A stretch of DNA of 14,724 bases from CAIXTV01 sp037144095 (GTDB lineage: Bacteria; Bacteroidota; Bacteroidia; Bacteroidales; CAIXTV01). The notes beneath the pieces are model-generated. The model ran no database searches. It had not been told where the DNA came from and worked only from the letters and a program-made list of their open reading frames with translations. Positions 13,164-14,724 of this stretch are shown here, piece after piece. Within the stretch, counting starts at the first letter, position 1; every line of letters begins with the position of its first letter. The stretch lies in assembly GCA_037144095.1 (NCBI GenBank), contig JBAWXL010000097.1:1-14724 (forward strand), in the 5' to 3' direction. Position numbers and translations under genes: made by a program.

Positions 13164-14724
13164 ATGAGCACTACCAAGAAAAAAAGAGGTAAAAACACTG
13201 AGGAATTTGAACTCACAGGTCGGGTGAAAAAACTGGAACAAGTTCCCTATTTAGCCCGATTGCAAGGAGGTTATATTACGGGGACAAAAGTTACAGAACA
13301 TGACTATAGTTCAGAAAATATCATTGTAGAGTATGATAAAAATGGCAATAAAAAGGTATTTAGTGTAGGTATGCCCGAATTATTACAGATGAAAAATTTC
13401 TATGATGATAAAGGACAGATGATTGAAAGTCACACAATTCAAGGCAATAAACTCATAGGTAAGACTTACAATGAATATGATGAAGATGGCAATGAAATAA
13501 AAAGCACCCATTTTAATGCACGAAACAATACCATTGACAATATTGTGGTTAAGAAATATGATGAAAACAATAAAGTAAAACAAATATTAACTTATGATAG
13601 TCCTGATAATCTTGCCTTTATAGGTGAAACTATCTATGACGCTGATGGCTGCAAACATGAGCATAAGCGCACAAAAGCCGATGGAACCTTTGAATCATGG
13701 ACTTTTGTGACTAAGGATGAGCATGGAAATCTAATTGAAATTAAACACATGAATCCTGATGGCACTGTTCAAAATACTGTAAGTTATTCTTATATTTATA
13801 ATGACGATGGTGAAATAATAGGCACTAATGGTAAGCTTTACAATACAAATATTGAAGTAAACCGCGTAGATTATGAATTTGATCATCATGGCAACTGGAT
13901 TTTAAGCATACAGTTTGAAAATAAAATACCTAAGGTCATATTTTATCGGAAAATAACCTATTATGGAGAAACTGACCAAGTGGAACTGCTTGATTATGAT
14001 GAAACAAAAAAAATTCCCTACAAAAAAGATAAAATTGAGGAAGTCATGGCTGAAGATCCTCTCAAAGTAAGTAATAAGCATAAAGAGGAAATAAAAACAC
14101 CACAAGTCGATACTACAAATGCTGAATGGATGGCTATGGATAGCAATTATATCAATTTTCCTGTAATCCGATATTATACTTTACAAAACAATGATGTCCC
14201 CTCAACAAAAAGGTATTATGGATGCGAGGTAGATGCCATTAAATTGCTTGAAGAATTGAAAGAGGAAATGAATGCCACCCTGCTGCATTCTTATAATGAA
14301 TATTATCTGAATCTGGAAGAAAATGAAATATATAGTTATGTTCTGACTTTCCCAAATAAAGGATATATACTGGAGGTTTCAAACATACAAGTGGTTGCTG
14401 ATACAGAATATGATATCCCGAAATATTTTTATAATGAATTTTCGCAACGACGAAAGGGGTATGTATTTTTAGGGAGCATTACCTTGTATTATCCAAGTGA
14501 GTTTTCAGGTAAAAGAGACACTGAGTTCGAAAGCGATTTGGAGTATTATTTAGAAGAATGTAACGTAGAAGAAAAACCTGAGCAACCCACCATCCGAATA
14601 GTGCAGATGAATACAAAAATGCACTACTTTCTGGATTCATATCCCGTTTTAAACGATTTTAGTATCAGCGATTTGGATTTACATTATGGCAAAGGATTTG
14701 AAGCTTTTCATGATAAATTGATTC
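13164..14724 (+). CDS. YD-like repeat / AAA paralogue, copy 2 (truncated by window edge)
   Basis: An open frame from ATG 13164 runs off the right edge (520 codons plus one base), so the end is missing. It is a diverged paralogue of the upstream gene: ELTGRVKKLEQ at the start matches GFKGPIKRIDQ, the eight turn positions fall at 61, 84, 109, 136 (Asn), 162, 188, 216 and 243, and FDHHGNWILS...P..I..RKITYY matches the end of the repeat region. The linker is lysine/glutamate-rich (about 275-315). The middle domain (about 318-500) matches at FPVIRYYTLQNNDVPS, LTFPNKGYILE and IRIVQMN. The last visible residues, DLDLHYGKGFEAFHDKLI (503-520), align exactly with 503-520 of copy 1, where Walker A starts at 535, so a AAA domain is expected just beyond the window. 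No promoter box is visible in the 51-bp gap, so co-transcription is likely. Confidence 0.85.
   Translation, partial: MSTTKKKRGKNTEEFELTGRVKKLEQVPYLARLQGGYITGTKVTEHDYSSENIIVEYDKNGNKKVFSVGMPELLQMKNFYDDKGQMIESHTIQGNKLIGKTYNEYDEDGNEIKSTHFNARNNTIDNIVVKKYDENNKVKQILTYDSPDNLAFIGETIYDADGCKHEHKRTKADGTFESWTFVTKDEHGNLIEIKHMNPDGTVQNTVSYSYIYNDDGEIIGTNGKLYNTNIEVNRVDYEFDHHGNWILSIQFENKIPKVIFYRKITYYGETDQVELLDYDETKKIPYKKDKIEEVMAEDPLKVSNKHKEEIKTPQVDTTNAEWMAMDSNYINFPVIRYYTLQNNDVPSTKRYYGCEVDAIKLLEELKEEMNATLLHSYNEYYLNLEENEIYSYVLTFPNKGYILEVSNIQVVADTEYDIPKYFYNEFSQRRKGYVFLGSITLYYPSEFSGKRDTEFESDLEYYLEECNVEEKPEQPTIRIVQMNTKMHYFLDSYPVLNDFSISDLDLHYGKGFEAFHDKLI

Overview
The window comes from a member of the Bacteroidota. 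The support is a type IX secretion (Por) C-terminal sorting domain, a Bacteroidota-type IleRS next to a degenerate DksA/TraR-like protein and lspA, TAnnTTTG-like -7 boxes upstream of several genes, and AT-rich spacers. No rRNA, tRNA, complete insertion sequence or true CRISPR array was found. I cannot name the genus.

Layout. 1-746 is non-coding and repeat-rich: nine 21-bp tandem units at 131-319 and two hairpins sharing the same loop at 563-612. 747-1580 (minus) encodes a small secreted protein with a T9SS tail. 1581-2484 is a long spacer with a hairpin, a palindrome and one good 40-aa ORF on the plus strand (2211-2333). 2485-9843 is a minus-strand housekeeping block, transcribed in the order ileS, dksA/traR-like, lspA, dnaB, then a secreted protein of the family databases tend to call 'asparagine synthetase B'. 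Spacing in the block is tight (16 bp, a 4-bp ATGA overlap, 79 bp, 17 bp). 9844-10973 is a second repeat-rich spacer with a 77-nt inverted-repeat element, a terminator-like hairpin, ten near-identical 21-bp tandem units and a possible 40-aa minus-strand ORF. From 10974 to the right edge there are two tandem plus-strand paralogues.

The most interesting part is that paralogue pair (10974-13112, and 13164 running off the window). Each protein has no signal peptide. Each begins with eight short tyrosine/aspartate-glycine repeats with a period near 26 residues, resembling RHS/YD or MORN-like strands, followed by a charged linker and an unrecognised middle domain. The first copy then ends in a classical AAA ATPase domain whose Walker B and RPGR motifs look Bcs1-like. 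The second copy is cut by the window edge about 15 residues before its expected Walker A. The two copies are co-linear with almost no length change over 520 residues although their sequences have diverged strongly. This suggests an expanding family of cytoplasmic repeat-sensor plus AAA-motor proteins. Its function is unknown to me; conflict or defence, or a remodelling machine, are hypotheses only.

The housekeeping block links translation (ileS), lipoprotein maturation (lspA) and replication (dnaB). The rest is accessory DNA.
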